From assembly GCA_016870695.1 (NCBI GenBank), contig VGAV01000089.1:1-8239 (forward strand): a DNA stretch of 8,239 nucleotides. Direction: 5' to 3'. The notes under the pieces were generated by a model. The model was not told the DNA's origin, made no database searches, and worked only from the letters and a program-made list of their open reading frames with translations. A program made the position numbers and the translations under genes. The stretch comes from Actinomycetota bacterium. Its GTDB lineage: Bacteria; Actinomycetota; Actinomycetes; Actinomycetales; Microbacteriaceae. How positions within the stretch are numbered: position 1 is the stretch's first letter; every line of letters begins with the position of its first letter. Of the stretch, positions 1 to 5,709 are shown piece after piece.

Positions 1-81
1 GAGCGCGGCCTCGAGCCCGCCGCCGGCCGTACGAGTCATCAGGACGCCCGAGGACGCATCACGGGCGGGAGCTTCGAGTGA
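1..81 (+). CDS. 3' end of an unidentified phage gene (partial)
   Basis: The frame that opens the window reads 26 codons and ends at TGA 79-81; the start lies outside. The visible C-terminus is polar and Gly/Arg-rich (it ends GRITGGSFE) and matches no family I recognise. The next ORF starts at GTG 78, inside this stop (GTGA overlap), which is typical of translationally coupled phage structural genes. From its place a few genes before a tape measure gene it may belong to the head-tail connector or major tail region. That is position-based inference only. Confidence 0.45.
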   Translation, partial: ERGLEPAAGRTSHQDARGRITGGSFE

Positions 82-254
82 GCATCCAAGACGGCCGCGA
101 CCTGCACGCGAAGAAGCACCCCACCGCGGAGCAGCGGGAGGCGCGACGCGCGGCCGCGGCAGCACCCGCCCGACACGAGAAGTCGGTTTGCGCCGGACGA
201 GCGCTGCACGACAACCACGGGAAGTTCGCACCCGACTACGCCGAAGGAGCCTGA
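78..254 (+). CDS. Small hypothetical phage protein (58 aa)
   Basis: GTG 78 overlaps the preceding stop, has a GGGAG-like ribosome binding site six bases upstream, and the frame runs to TGA 252-254. The product is 58 residues, strongly charged and Ala/Arg/His-rich, with a basic Ala-rich helix-like stretch around residues 17-35 and one Cys (38). I recognise no domain. The stop is two bases before the next ATG (257), whose AAGGAG ribosome binding site lies inside this gene's last codons, so the two are probably co-translated. It sits where tail assembly chaperones or tail completion proteins are often found, but no residues identify it as one. It is too short for composition alone to prove coding. 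Confidence 0.5.
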   Translation: MSIQDGRDLHAKKHPTAEQREARRAAAAAPARHEKSVCAGRALHDNHGKFAPDYAEGA

Positions 255-256
255 CC

Positions 257-511
257 ATGCCCACCCCTACCGAACACGCTGCAGCCGTCGACACGTTCCT
301 CGCCCGCGCCGCGAACTCCGCACTCACCCCGCCGCTCGACGACGAGTACACCGCGGCCGAGGTCCGCGCAGCCCTCAGCGTCGCCACCGGCACCGGCACG
401 GCGTACACGACCGCGGACACCCTGCTCACCCAGGCCGAGGCCAAGCCCGTCGGCCTCCGCCGACGCACCCTCCAGCTCGCACGCATCCACGCACTGCGAG
501 CCGCACGGTGA
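257..511 (+). CDS. Small hypothetical phage protein upstream of tape measure (84 aa)
   Basis: The start is ATG 257, chosen because AAGGAG lies at 244-249, seven bases upstream; an upstream in-frame extension to 188 would overlap the preceding gene and lacks such a site. The 84-residue product is soluble and helical in appearance, with a conserved-looking core (YTAAEVRAAL, residues 33-42) and a basic C-terminus (GLRRRTLQLARIHALRAAR, residues 66-84). In siphophages the small gene just before the tape measure is commonly a tail assembly chaperone, sometimes with a -1 frameshifted extension. The next ORF (508-705) is indeed in the -1 frame, but I see no convincing slippery heptamer near 508. Function remains unassigned. 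Confidence 0.6.
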   Translation: MPTPTEHAAAVDTFLARAANSALTPPLDDEYTAAEVRAALSVATGTGTAYTTADTLLTQAEAKPVGLRRRTLQLARIHALRAAR

Positions 512-705
512 CAGACCGGACCACGCGACGCGCACGGGTGTCATCCGTTCGCCCGCAGACGCACGCGCGGTCCATCCCCGAGGCGGTGCCGGCGACGGTC
601 GGCACCGCCTCTCACCCCCAGGGGGACAGCCCCCTCCGCCCCAACCGGCGTCGTACCGCCGGGGAGGTGGCTGCCATGCGAAGCGGATTCAAAGATTTCG
701 AGTAG
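508..705 (+). CDS. Doubtful small ORF between tail genes (65 aa)
   Basis: GTG 508 overlaps the stop of the 84-aa gene (GTGA), and the frame ends at TAG 703-705, just ahead of the tape measure gene. The 65-residue product is Arg/Pro-rich with no recognisable domain. Much of its sequence is dictated by three perfect stem-loops at 580-662, so it could equally be a non-coding structured spacer. The same frame is open from 82 to 705, but stop-free frames are common at this GC content. It is in the -1 frame relative to the 84-aa gene, so it could be a frameshift extension of a tail chaperone; no slippery site is evident. Confidence 0.3.
   Translation: MTDRTTRRARVSSVRPQTHARSIPEAVPATVGTASHPQGDSPLRPNRRRTAGEVAAMRSGFKDFE
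580..611. repeat. Perfect 12-bp inverted repeat (stem-loop 1 upstream of tape measure)
   Basis: GAGGCGGTGCCG at 580-591 is perfectly complementary to CGGCACCGCCTC at 600-611. With a G-U pair and a G-C pair the stem can extend to 14 bp around a GACG tetraloop, giving a very stable RNA hairpin. No T-tract follows, so it is not a classical intrinsic terminator. It is the first of three adjacent hairpins before the tape measure gene. Confidence 0.75.
620..635. repeat. Stem-loop 2 (AGGGGG/CCCCCT)
   Basis: AGGGGG at 620-625 pairs with CCCCCT at 630-635 around an ACAG loop. A competing pairing exists between CCCCC 615-619 and GGGGG 621-625, although its one-base loop makes it unlikely in RNA. Confidence 0.6.
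645..662. repeat. Stem-loop 3 (CCGGCG/CGCCGG)
   Basis: CCGGCG at 645-650 pairs with CGCCGG at 657-662 around a six-base loop. It lies about 40 bases before the tape measure ribosome binding site and completes a row of three hairpins. Confidence 0.55.
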
Positions 706-717
706 GAGCCCGTGACC

Positions 718-3495
718 ATGGCTGATCGCAGTGTGAAGGTGACCCTGACGCTTGCCGCGCAGGGCTTCATGTCGGGGATGGACGCGGCCGCGCAGAAGAC
801 GGCGACGACCGGTACGGAGATCGAGAAGCTCGCCCAGAAGAAGGCGGCATTCCAGGCGCTCGGTACCGGAGCGTTCGCGTTCGGCACCGCGATGGGCGCC
901 GGCGTCGCTCTCGCCATCTCGAAGTTCGCCGAGTTCGACCAGCAGATGTCGAGCGTGCAGGCAGCGACACACGAGACGTCGAGCAACATGGCGGTGCTGC
1001 GCGAGGCCGCCCTCGACGCGGGTGAGTCGACGGTGTTCTCGGCGACCGAGGCGGCGGGAGCGATCGAGGAGCTGTCGAAGGCTGGAGTCTCGACGGCGAA
1101 CATCCTGAGCGGTGGTCTCGCCGGGTCCCTGGACCTCGCGGCGGCCGGACAACTCGACGTCGCCCGGTCGGCCGAGATCACGTCGACCGCCCTCAATCAG
1201 TTCGGTCTCGCCGGAGACCAGGCCAGCCACGTCGCGGACGTCCTCGCCGCCGGCGCGGGGAAGGCCATGGGGTCCGTCGACGATCTCGCGCAGGGGCTCA
1301 AATTCGTCGGCCCGGTCGCGTCGGCGATGGGCGTATCCCTCGAGGAGACGACCGGTGTCCTGGCGATGTTCGCGCAGAAGGGCATCATCGGCGAGCAGGC
1401 GGGTACGTCCCTCCGAGGCGTGCTGTCGTCGCTGACGGCGCCGTCGGCCGCGGCGCGCGGCGAGATCGAGCGCCTGGGGCTGACGCTCTACGACAGCCAG
1501 GGAAACTTCCTCGGCATGCAGAATGCGGCCGGCCAGCTGAGCAACGCGTACGCCAACATGGACGGCGCTTCTCGAGACGCTTCCCTCGGCATCATCTTCG
1601 GTCGCGAGACGATCACCGCCGCCACGGCGCTCTACCAAGCCGGAGCCGCCGGGGTCGACGAGTGGACCCGCGCCGTCGACGACAGTGGCTACGCGGCCGA
1701 GACGGCCCGAGCTCGCCTCGACAACCTCGCCGGAGACGTCGAGGCACTCGGCGGCGCCCTGGACACCGCACTGATCCAGACCGGGTCGGGCGCGAACGGG
1801 GTACTCCGCGAGATGGTGCAGGGCGTGTCGTTCCTGGTCGGGGCGTACAACGACCTCCCCGAGCCCGTACAGACCTCCGTGCTGCTCATCGGTGCGGCTA
1901 CGGCAGCCGTCGCCCTCTCGGGTGGCGCCGCGATGGTAGCCGTCCCGAAGTGGGCGGAGCTGCGCGCGACGGTGTCCGCCGCGGGCCTGTCGATGTCGCA
2001 GATCGCGCTCCGCGGCGCGGGCGCCGGCGTCGCCCTCGCGGGACTGGGCGCCGTTATCGGCGCTGTGATCGCGCGTCAGGGTGAGATGCGCGCCAGCGCG
2101 GAGGAGTTCGCGGACACCCTCGACGAGCAGAGCGGCGCCGTCACGGATAACACCCGGCAGATGATCGCGAAGAAGCTCGCCGACCAGGGCGTGTTCGACC
2201 AGGCCGAGAAGGCCGGAGTCAGCCAGAAGGAGCTCACGGACGCGCTCTACGAAGGCGGGGACGCCGCGGCTGGCGTGATCCAGAAGTTCAAGGACGCGAG
2301 CTTCGCCACCGGCGGGTTCGACATCGGGCTGCAGGACGCCAGCCGCGCCGTCGACGACATGAACACCCAGCTCGACGACTCGAAGACCCGCCATGAGGAC
2401 TACCGGGCAGCGCTCGAGGGCAGCACCGCGGCCGTCGAGGAGAGCACCGCCGCGCAGGCTGTGGCGGCGCAGGCGGCGATCGACCAGGAGGCGAGCCTCG
2501 CGGCGCTCTCAGGGGCGGCCCAGTCGACCGAGACCGACATCAACGCACTAGCCGACGCCATCCGCGGGTTCGGCTCAGCGCAACTCGATGTCCGCGCCGC
2601 CAACCGGGACCTGGAGGCATCGTTCGATGACCTGCAGGCGTCCATCAAGGACAACGGAACCACCCTCGATGTGACCACCGCCGCGGGTCGAGCGAACGAG
2701 ACCGCTCTCGACGACCTCGCGAAGTCCACCCTGGACCTGGCCGCGGCGACCGTCATCCAGACCAACGACCAGAACGCCGCCAACGGGGTCATCGCGAACG
2801 GGCGCCAGCGACTCATCGACATGCTCGGCCAGTTCGGCATCACCGGCCAGGCCGCGGAGGACTACGCCGACAACCTCGGCCTCGTCCCCGACAACATCTC
2901 CACCGCGGTCGGCCTGACCGGAGTCAGCGCCGCCGAGGCAGCCTTGAACCAGCTCGCGCGCCAGCGCACCGCGTACGTCAAGGCCGTCCTGGAAGGCGTC
3001 GCCCAGCGCGACTCGTACAACACCGAGAAGAACGAAGCGGGCGGCCTGTACGAGCGCTCCAAGCCGGTTGCGTTCGAGGCCGGCGGGTTCGCCTCCGGGT
3101 TCTACGCCGGCCGCCCGGGTGCCATCCACAAGTTCGCCGAGCAGCGCCTGCCGTGGGAGCTGTACGTGTCGCCGGCGCCGGAGCATCGCGCGCGGAACCA
3201 GGAGCTCATCCTCGAGGGCGGCCGCCGGCTCGGCATGTGGGACTCCGTCCAGGCGGCGAGCTACGCCGCTGCGACGACGTCCTCAGCAGGGTGGTCCTCC
3301 GCGCCCGCCGTGGCGCCGGCTCCGCAGCTCGTCCCCGCGGGCATCCAGCCGGGAGACCAGCTGCAGCTCGTCGTCGGCGGGCAGAAGTTCGACGCGTACG
3401 TCGAGGCGAGAGCCGGTGCCGTATCGGGTGTGCAGCTCCGCGACGCCGCATACCGGTCGGGAGTGGCTCTGTCGAGCGGGTCCTCCTCGCGCTGA
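718..3495 (+). CDS. Phage tail tape measure protein, TP901 family (925 aa)
   Basis: ATG 718 is preferred over the in-frame GTG 712 because AGGAG at 704-708 is nine bases from the ATG and only three from the GTG. The N-terminal part is a typical TP901 core: residues about 78-170 contain the SSVQAATHET, EAAGAIEELSKAG and STALNQFGL segments, and FGRE lies near residue 294. Hydrophobic stretches follow at about 386-410 and 433-452, then a long Ala/Gln/Asp-rich helical region to about 700. The C-terminal region (about 780-925) is compact and has no lysozyme or peptidase domain that I can see. The protein sets tail length and is ejected during DNA entry. By the rule of about 1.5 angstroms per residue, 925 residues would suit a tail of roughly 140 nm (inference). 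The last six codons before the final Arg (SSGSSS) lie in a 19-bp repeat found again at 4936. No distal tail or baseplate gene follows. Confidence 0.93.
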   Translation: MADRSVKVTLTLAAQGFMSGMDAAAQKTATTGTEIEKLAQKKAAFQALGTGAFAFGTAMGAGVALAISKFAEFDQQMSSVQAATHETSSNMAVLREAALDAGESTVFSATEAAGAIEELSKAGVSTANILSGGLAGSLDLAAAGQLDVARSAEITSTALNQFGLAGDQASHVADVLAAGAGKAMGSVDDLAQGLKFVGPVASAMGVSLEETTGVLAMFAQKGIIGEQAGTSLRGVLSSLTAPSAAARGEIERLGLTLYDSQGNFLGMQNAAGQLSNAYANMDGASRDASLGIIFGRETITAATALYQAGAAGVDEWTRAVDDSGYAAETARARLDNLAGDVEALGGALDTALIQTGSGANGVLREMVQGVSFLVGAYNDLPEPVQTSVLLIGAATAAVALSGGAAMVAVPKWAELRATVSAAGLSMSQIALRGAGAGVALAGLGAVIGAVIARQGEMRASAEEFADTLDEQSGAVTDNTRQMIAKKLADQGVFDQAEKAGVSQKELTDALYEGGDAAAGVIQKFKDASFATGGFDIGLQDASRAVDDMNTQLDDSKTRHEDYRAALEGSTAAVEESTAAQAVAAQAAIDQEASLAALSGAAQSTETDINALADAIRGFGSAQLDVRAANRDLEASFDDLQASIKDNGTTLDVTTAAGRANETALDDLAKSTLDLAAATVIQTNDQNAANGVIANGRQRLIDMLGQFGITGQAAEDYADNLGLVPDNISTAVGLTGVSAAEAALNQLARQRTAYVKAVLEGVAQRDSYNTEKNEAGGLYERSKPVAFEAGGFASGFYAGRPGAIHKFAEQRLPWELYVSPAPEHRARNQELILEGGRRLGMWDSVQAASYAAATTSSAGWSSAPAVAPAPQLVPAGIQPGDQLQLVVGGQKFDAYVEARAGAVSGVQLRDAAYRSGVALSSGSSSR
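3471..3489 (+). repeat. 19-bp direct repeat, copy 1 (3' end of tape measure gene)
   Basis: GTCGAGCGGGTCCTCCTCG is repeated exactly at 4936-4954 in the same orientation and the same reading phase (TCG AGC GGG TCC TCC TCG). Flanking bases diverge at once on both sides. An exact 19-mer is very unlikely by chance in 8 kb, even at this GC content. Confidence 0.85.
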
Positions 3496-3669
3496 GGATG
3501 CTGCCGCGTCACGTCCTGTCGCGCAAAGATCGAAGACACCTTGCCCTTCGGCTGTCAACCCTCCGGACAGGATCTAGGAGTAGGGCTCTGACCAGACTGC
3601 AAGGGGTACGGTTGCACTTGTAACTGCAAAGCTGACAGAATGAATCAAGGGAATCAGGGGGTGTCGTAA
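3496..3669. other. Intergenic region between tape measure and toxin-antitoxin genes
   Basis: These 174 bases carry no credible ORF. The base composition drops towards A/T from about 3600 on, where the inverted repeat and probable promoter of the toxin-antitoxin operon lie. A weak CTGTC/GACAG hairpin at 3552-3570 has no T-tract, so I do not call a terminator. Reading downstream, no distal tail gene starts here, which is where one would be expected. Confidence 0.5.
3612..3641 (+). promoter_or_regulatory. Candidate promoter/operator of the HTH-PIN toxin-antitoxin operon
   Basis: A possible -35 TTGCAC (3612-3617) and -10 CAGAAT (3636-3641) are separated by 18 bp. Between them an inverted repeat TTGCA-N8-TGCAA (3612-3616/3625-3629) overlaps the -35, and another TGCAA lies at 3598-3602. 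This is the arrangement expected if the HTH antitoxin represses its own operon. The loop of the repeat contains ACTTGTAACTGC, which nearly matches the anticodon-loop region of the tRNA fragment at 6459-6497. Confidence 0.35.
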
Positions 3670-4107
3670 ATGCCAGGAACGTTGGCAACTCGCGATCTGC
3701 TCGTCGCTGATGAGGAGCACGTGCGTCAGGCGGCAGATGTCGTCGAGCGCACGGCAGATGAGTCGCGCCTTGGGTTCAAGGTCGCAACGTCGGACGGTGA
3801 TGTCGTCCTGCCGGATCATCTTTCCTCGTTCGTGACGCATGTCATTCAATCCGTGGCGACCGGCGGCACTATTCAGGTGAGGAGTATGCCGGAGGAGGTG
3901 TCCACCACTGTGGCGGCGGATCACCTCGGCATCTCGCGCCCCACTTTGATGAAGATGATTCGTCAGGGTGACGTGCGTGCCCGTCTGGTCGGTTCGCATC
4001 ACAGGCTCAAGTGGAGCGACGTCGAAGAGCTTGAGATGCGACGTAGCGATGATCGCAAGGCTGCTGCGCGTCGGCTGCGCGATCTTGGTTGCGAGCTCGG
4101 CGACTAG
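3670..4107 (+). CDS. HTH (excisionase-family) antitoxin of a PIN toxin-antitoxin pair (145 aa)
   Basis: ATG 3670 lies about eight bases after a G-rich ribosome binding site (AGGGGG near 3656). Residues 77-113 form an excisionase/MerR-like winged helix: VSTTVAADHLGIS, then RPTLMKMIRQGD and the wing residues VGSHHRLKWSDVEEL. This organisation is the usual one for actinobacterial antitoxins encoded just before a PIN-domain toxin. The N-terminal 75 residues are an acidic/amphipathic region, and a charged tail (residues 124-137) may contact the toxin. By family knowledge it would neutralise the PIN nuclease and autorepress the operon. The stop is 15 bases before the toxin start. Its codons are less GC-biased than those of the tape measure gene, suggesting separate acquisition. 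A true excisionase role is the alternative, but the partner gene argues against it. Confidence 0.82.
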   Translation: MPGTLATRDLLVADEEHVRQAADVVERTADESRLGFKVATSDGDVVLPDHLSSFVTHVIQSVATGGTIQVRSMPEEVSTTVAADHLGISRPTLMKMIRQGDVRARLVGSHHRLKWSDVEELEMRRSDDRKAAARRLRDLGCELGD

Positions 4108-4122
4108 GGCGCGGAGAGAAGC

Positions 4123-4752
4123 ATGACTGTCCAGCGCGTGTTCGTGGATGCCAACGTGTTGGCTTCACGCGTGCAACGCGACTGGCTGTTCATGCTTGCT
4201 AGCGAAGTCCGGATGTTCGACACATACATCTCGGAAGACGTACTGGCGGAGACGATTCGCACATTCCGGCGGAACAACGAAGATGCCGATGGCGGTCAGG
4301 TATCACGTCTGCGAGCTCACCTCACCGCGGCCGCTGACCACATGGTCGAGGACTTTCCCGGAGCCATCGACTTCCCGGGTACTGACCGACACGATCTACA
4401 CGTCCACGCCGCGTCAACAGCCTGCGGAGCTCACAAGCTGCTCACCTGTGACTCAGGCTTCCTGGGGATGGACGACGTGCTGAAGGATGAGCTGGCGTAT
4501 GAGCCCTGGCATCCCGACGACTTCTTCATGCTGATCAACGCCTCTGCCCCGCTCTCTGTGCGTGCCGTCGTCGATGACCAACGACGGTACTGGGCGGGCA
4601 AAGGGGGAGTTCCGCAGCTCGCGGAGAAACTCCAGCTTGCGCAGTGCCCGCAATTCGCGAGCGAGGTGCGCGGGCACCTTGCCGCTCTCGCCGGTCCGAC
4701 CGCTCTGCGGGCTTACCGGCGAGGCCTCGCCTCTGCCGTCGGCAACGGCTAG
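4123..4752 (+). CDS. PIN-domain toxin, PIN_3 type ribonuclease (209 aa)
   Basis: ATG 4123 has GGAG at 4113-4116 and follows the antitoxin closely, so the two form an operon. PIN acidic residues are all present: Asp9 in VFVDANVL, Glu43 in EDVLAETIRTF, Asp88/Asp91 in TDRHDLHVHAA and Asp110 in LLTCDSGF. These would bind divalent metal ions for endoribonuclease activity. The region after the PIN core (residues about 145-190, RAVVDDQRRYWAGKGG and QFASEVRGHLA) is the helical C-terminal extension seen in actinobacterial PIN proteins partnered with excisionase-like antitoxins. The gene looks intact, with no frameshift or missing catalytic residue, so an active toxin is plausible. Targets in this family are usually RNAs (tRNA, rRNA or mRNA); nothing here says which. 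The lower GC matches that of the antitoxin. Confidence 0.85.
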   Translation: MTVQRVFVDANVLASRVQRDWLFMLASEVRMFDTYISEDVLAETIRTFRRNNEDADGGQVSRLRAHLTAAADHMVEDFPGAIDFPGTDRHDLHVHAASTACGAHKLLTCDSGFLGMDDVLKDELAYEPWHPDDFFMLINASAPLSVRAVVDDQRRYWAGKGGVPQLAEKLQLAQCPQFASEVRGHLAALAGPTALRAYRRGLASAVGNG

Positions 4753-4810
4753 CAGTGACGGATCGTTCCTCTGATGGTCCGACAGCCCGCGGTCGTACGG
4801 ACGATTAAGG

Positions 4811-4960
4811 ATGAGCAGCATTCTTGAACTGGAGCAGCTGCCGCCGATGGTCTTGCCGCTGGCGCCCGCTCAGTTTCTGGGCGTGCCGACAAAGACATTG
4901 GATCGTTGGCGCACGGACGGCGGCGGGCCCACCGCGTCGAGCGGGTCCTCCTCGAGGTAG
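4811..4960 (+). pseudogene. Truncated small HTH gene with tape-measure-like 3' end (49 aa)
   Basis: ATG 4811 opens a 49-residue frame whose first 42 residues match the intact protein at 5479-5709: both contain ELEQLPPM, then FLGV, TKTL, RWR, DG and GPTA. After GPTA the homology stops. The intact protein continues with its wing and C-terminal helix (RQLPGSALWRYARSDVGEWLERL), whereas this one ends SSGSSSR, exactly like the tape measure protein. The switch occurs at the 19-bp repeat 4936-4954, so the wing has been lost by recombination and DNA binding is probably gone. AAGG directly abuts the ATG, so spacing is poor for translation. I treat it as a gene relic, though a short expressed peptide cannot be excluded. 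Confidence 0.75.
4936..4954 (+). repeat. 19-bp direct repeat, copy 2 (within truncated HTH gene)
   Basis: Exact copy of 3471-3489, in the same orientation and reading phase. It lies precisely where the truncated HTH gene departs from its intact paralogue. The two copies are 1,465 bp apart and bound the toxin-antitoxin genes. Confidence 0.85.
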
Positions 4961-4999
4961 GCCGGTTCGCATGTCCGGCGCCCGTGGGACGATGGGCGC
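4961..4999. repeat. Two consecutive inverted repeats before the 160-aa gene
   Basis: GCCGG 4961-4965 pairs with CCGGC 4975-4979 over nine bases, and GCGCCC 4978-4983 pairs with GGGCGC 4994-4999 over ten bases. The second arm touches the ATG at 5000, which lacks a clear Shine-Dalgarno sequence, so the hairpin could occlude the start. They could be an operator for one of the nearby HTH proteins. Confidence 0.4.
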
Positions 5000-5482
5000 A
5001 TGAGCGACGACGGGGCATGGACAGAGCGTGACGACGCGGAGTTGATCTTTGAGGGACTGCACGACGAGCACCCGTCACGCATCGTCGCAGCCTTCGCGGG
5101 CCTCTGCCTCGGGGATGCTCTCGACACCCTGCGCCTGACCTACCTCGTGACGCCGGAGTCGCTGCACCAGTGGGGCGACTTCCGTGCCGGGGCGTCGTTC
5201 TTCATGGACCAGGCGATCAGCATGTCGACCGTCGCGCTGCGCCCGCGCGGCGCCGAGGACGTCGCCTACATCAAGATCGTTCCGGACGACGGGTCCTACC
5301 TCAGCTCAACTCCGCGCCAGGACCCGATCGCGTACGCCACCCTCATTTGGCGGCCCGAGATCGGTGGGTGGAAGATCCATCGCATCGGTGAGCCCGTCAA
5401 TCCTGCGCAGCTGCCGCGCACCGCAGACGAAGCACCCATCTACGCCAACGACAGCCACGTCGACGCTCCTCCCCTCGAATGA
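5000..5482 (+). CDS. Hypothetical protein (160 aa), coupled to HTH gene
   Basis: I do not recognise this family. ATG 5000 is the first start in the frame and no good ribosome binding site precedes it. The 160-residue product is acidic and soluble, with no signal peptide or membrane segment. Its pattern is helical from about 10-75 (LIFEGLHDEHPSRIVAAFAG, then LRLTYLVTPESLHQWGDF). A beta-rich second half follows (MSTVALRPRG, DVAYIKIVPD, AYATLIWRPEIGGWKIHRIG) and then a disordered acidic tail. This alpha-then-beta layout, with the aromatic GGWKIHRIG strand, is reminiscent of NTF2-like folds; that is a guess. Its ATGA stop/start overlap with the next gene suggests co-translation with an HTH regulator, so the two may act together. 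Confidence 0.75.
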   Translation: MSDDGAWTERDDAELIFEGLHDEHPSRIVAAFAGLCLGDALDTLRLTYLVTPESLHQWGDFRAGASFFMDQAISMSTVALRPRGAEDVAYIKIVPDDGSYLSSTPRQDPIAYATLIWRPEIGGWKIHRIGEPVNPAQLPRTADEAPIYANDSHVDAPPLE

Positions 5483-5709
5483 GCGACGGCGTGATGCACA
5501 CTGCGTCCCTGCCCGAGCTAGAGCAGCTGCCGCCAATGCTGTCGCCGCTCGTGCTCGCCGAGTTTCTGGGCGTTTCGACGAAGACGCTGGAGCGTTGGCG
5601 AAAGGACGGGAGCGGGCCCACCGCTCGTCAGCTGCCCGGATCCGCTCTGTGGCGGTATGCCCGCTCCGACGTTGGGGAGTGGCTCGAGAGGCTACGCACC
5701 GACCGGTAG
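5479..5709 (+). CDS. Small HTH (AlpA/excisionase-like) DNA-binding protein (76 aa)
   Basis: ATG 5479 overlaps the stop of the 160-aa gene (ATGA), implying translational coupling. The protein is a single winged-helix domain. Residues 22-42 give the HTH (SPLVLAEFLGVSTKTLERWR), followed by DGSGPTARQLPGSALWRYARSDVGEWLERLR, in which residues 50-60 are the wing and 63-72 the final helix. Such proteins act as excisionases, replication activators or small repressors in phages and integrative elements; sequence alone does not separate these. It is the intact relative of the broken gene at 4811-4960. Its last 18 bases overlap the 3' end of the convergent WhiB-type gene. Confidence 0.8.
   Translation: MSDGVMHTASLPELEQLPPMLSPLVLAEFLGVSTKTLERWRKDGSGPTARQLPGSALWRYARSDVGEWLERLRTDR

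Noticed and set aside
541..2394. 617-codon open frame on the minus strand opposite the tape measure gene
   Set aside because: It is Arg/Gly/His-rich with no domain and no ribosome binding site, and mirrors codon positions of a well-supported gene. High GC makes such antisense frames common.
4961..4979. GGTTCG motif resembling a tRNA T-arm, considered as the missing tRNA 3' half
   Set aside because: The loop has nine bases and not the seven of a T-loop, and no AGCCGGC acceptor strand or anticodon 3' strand is adjacent.
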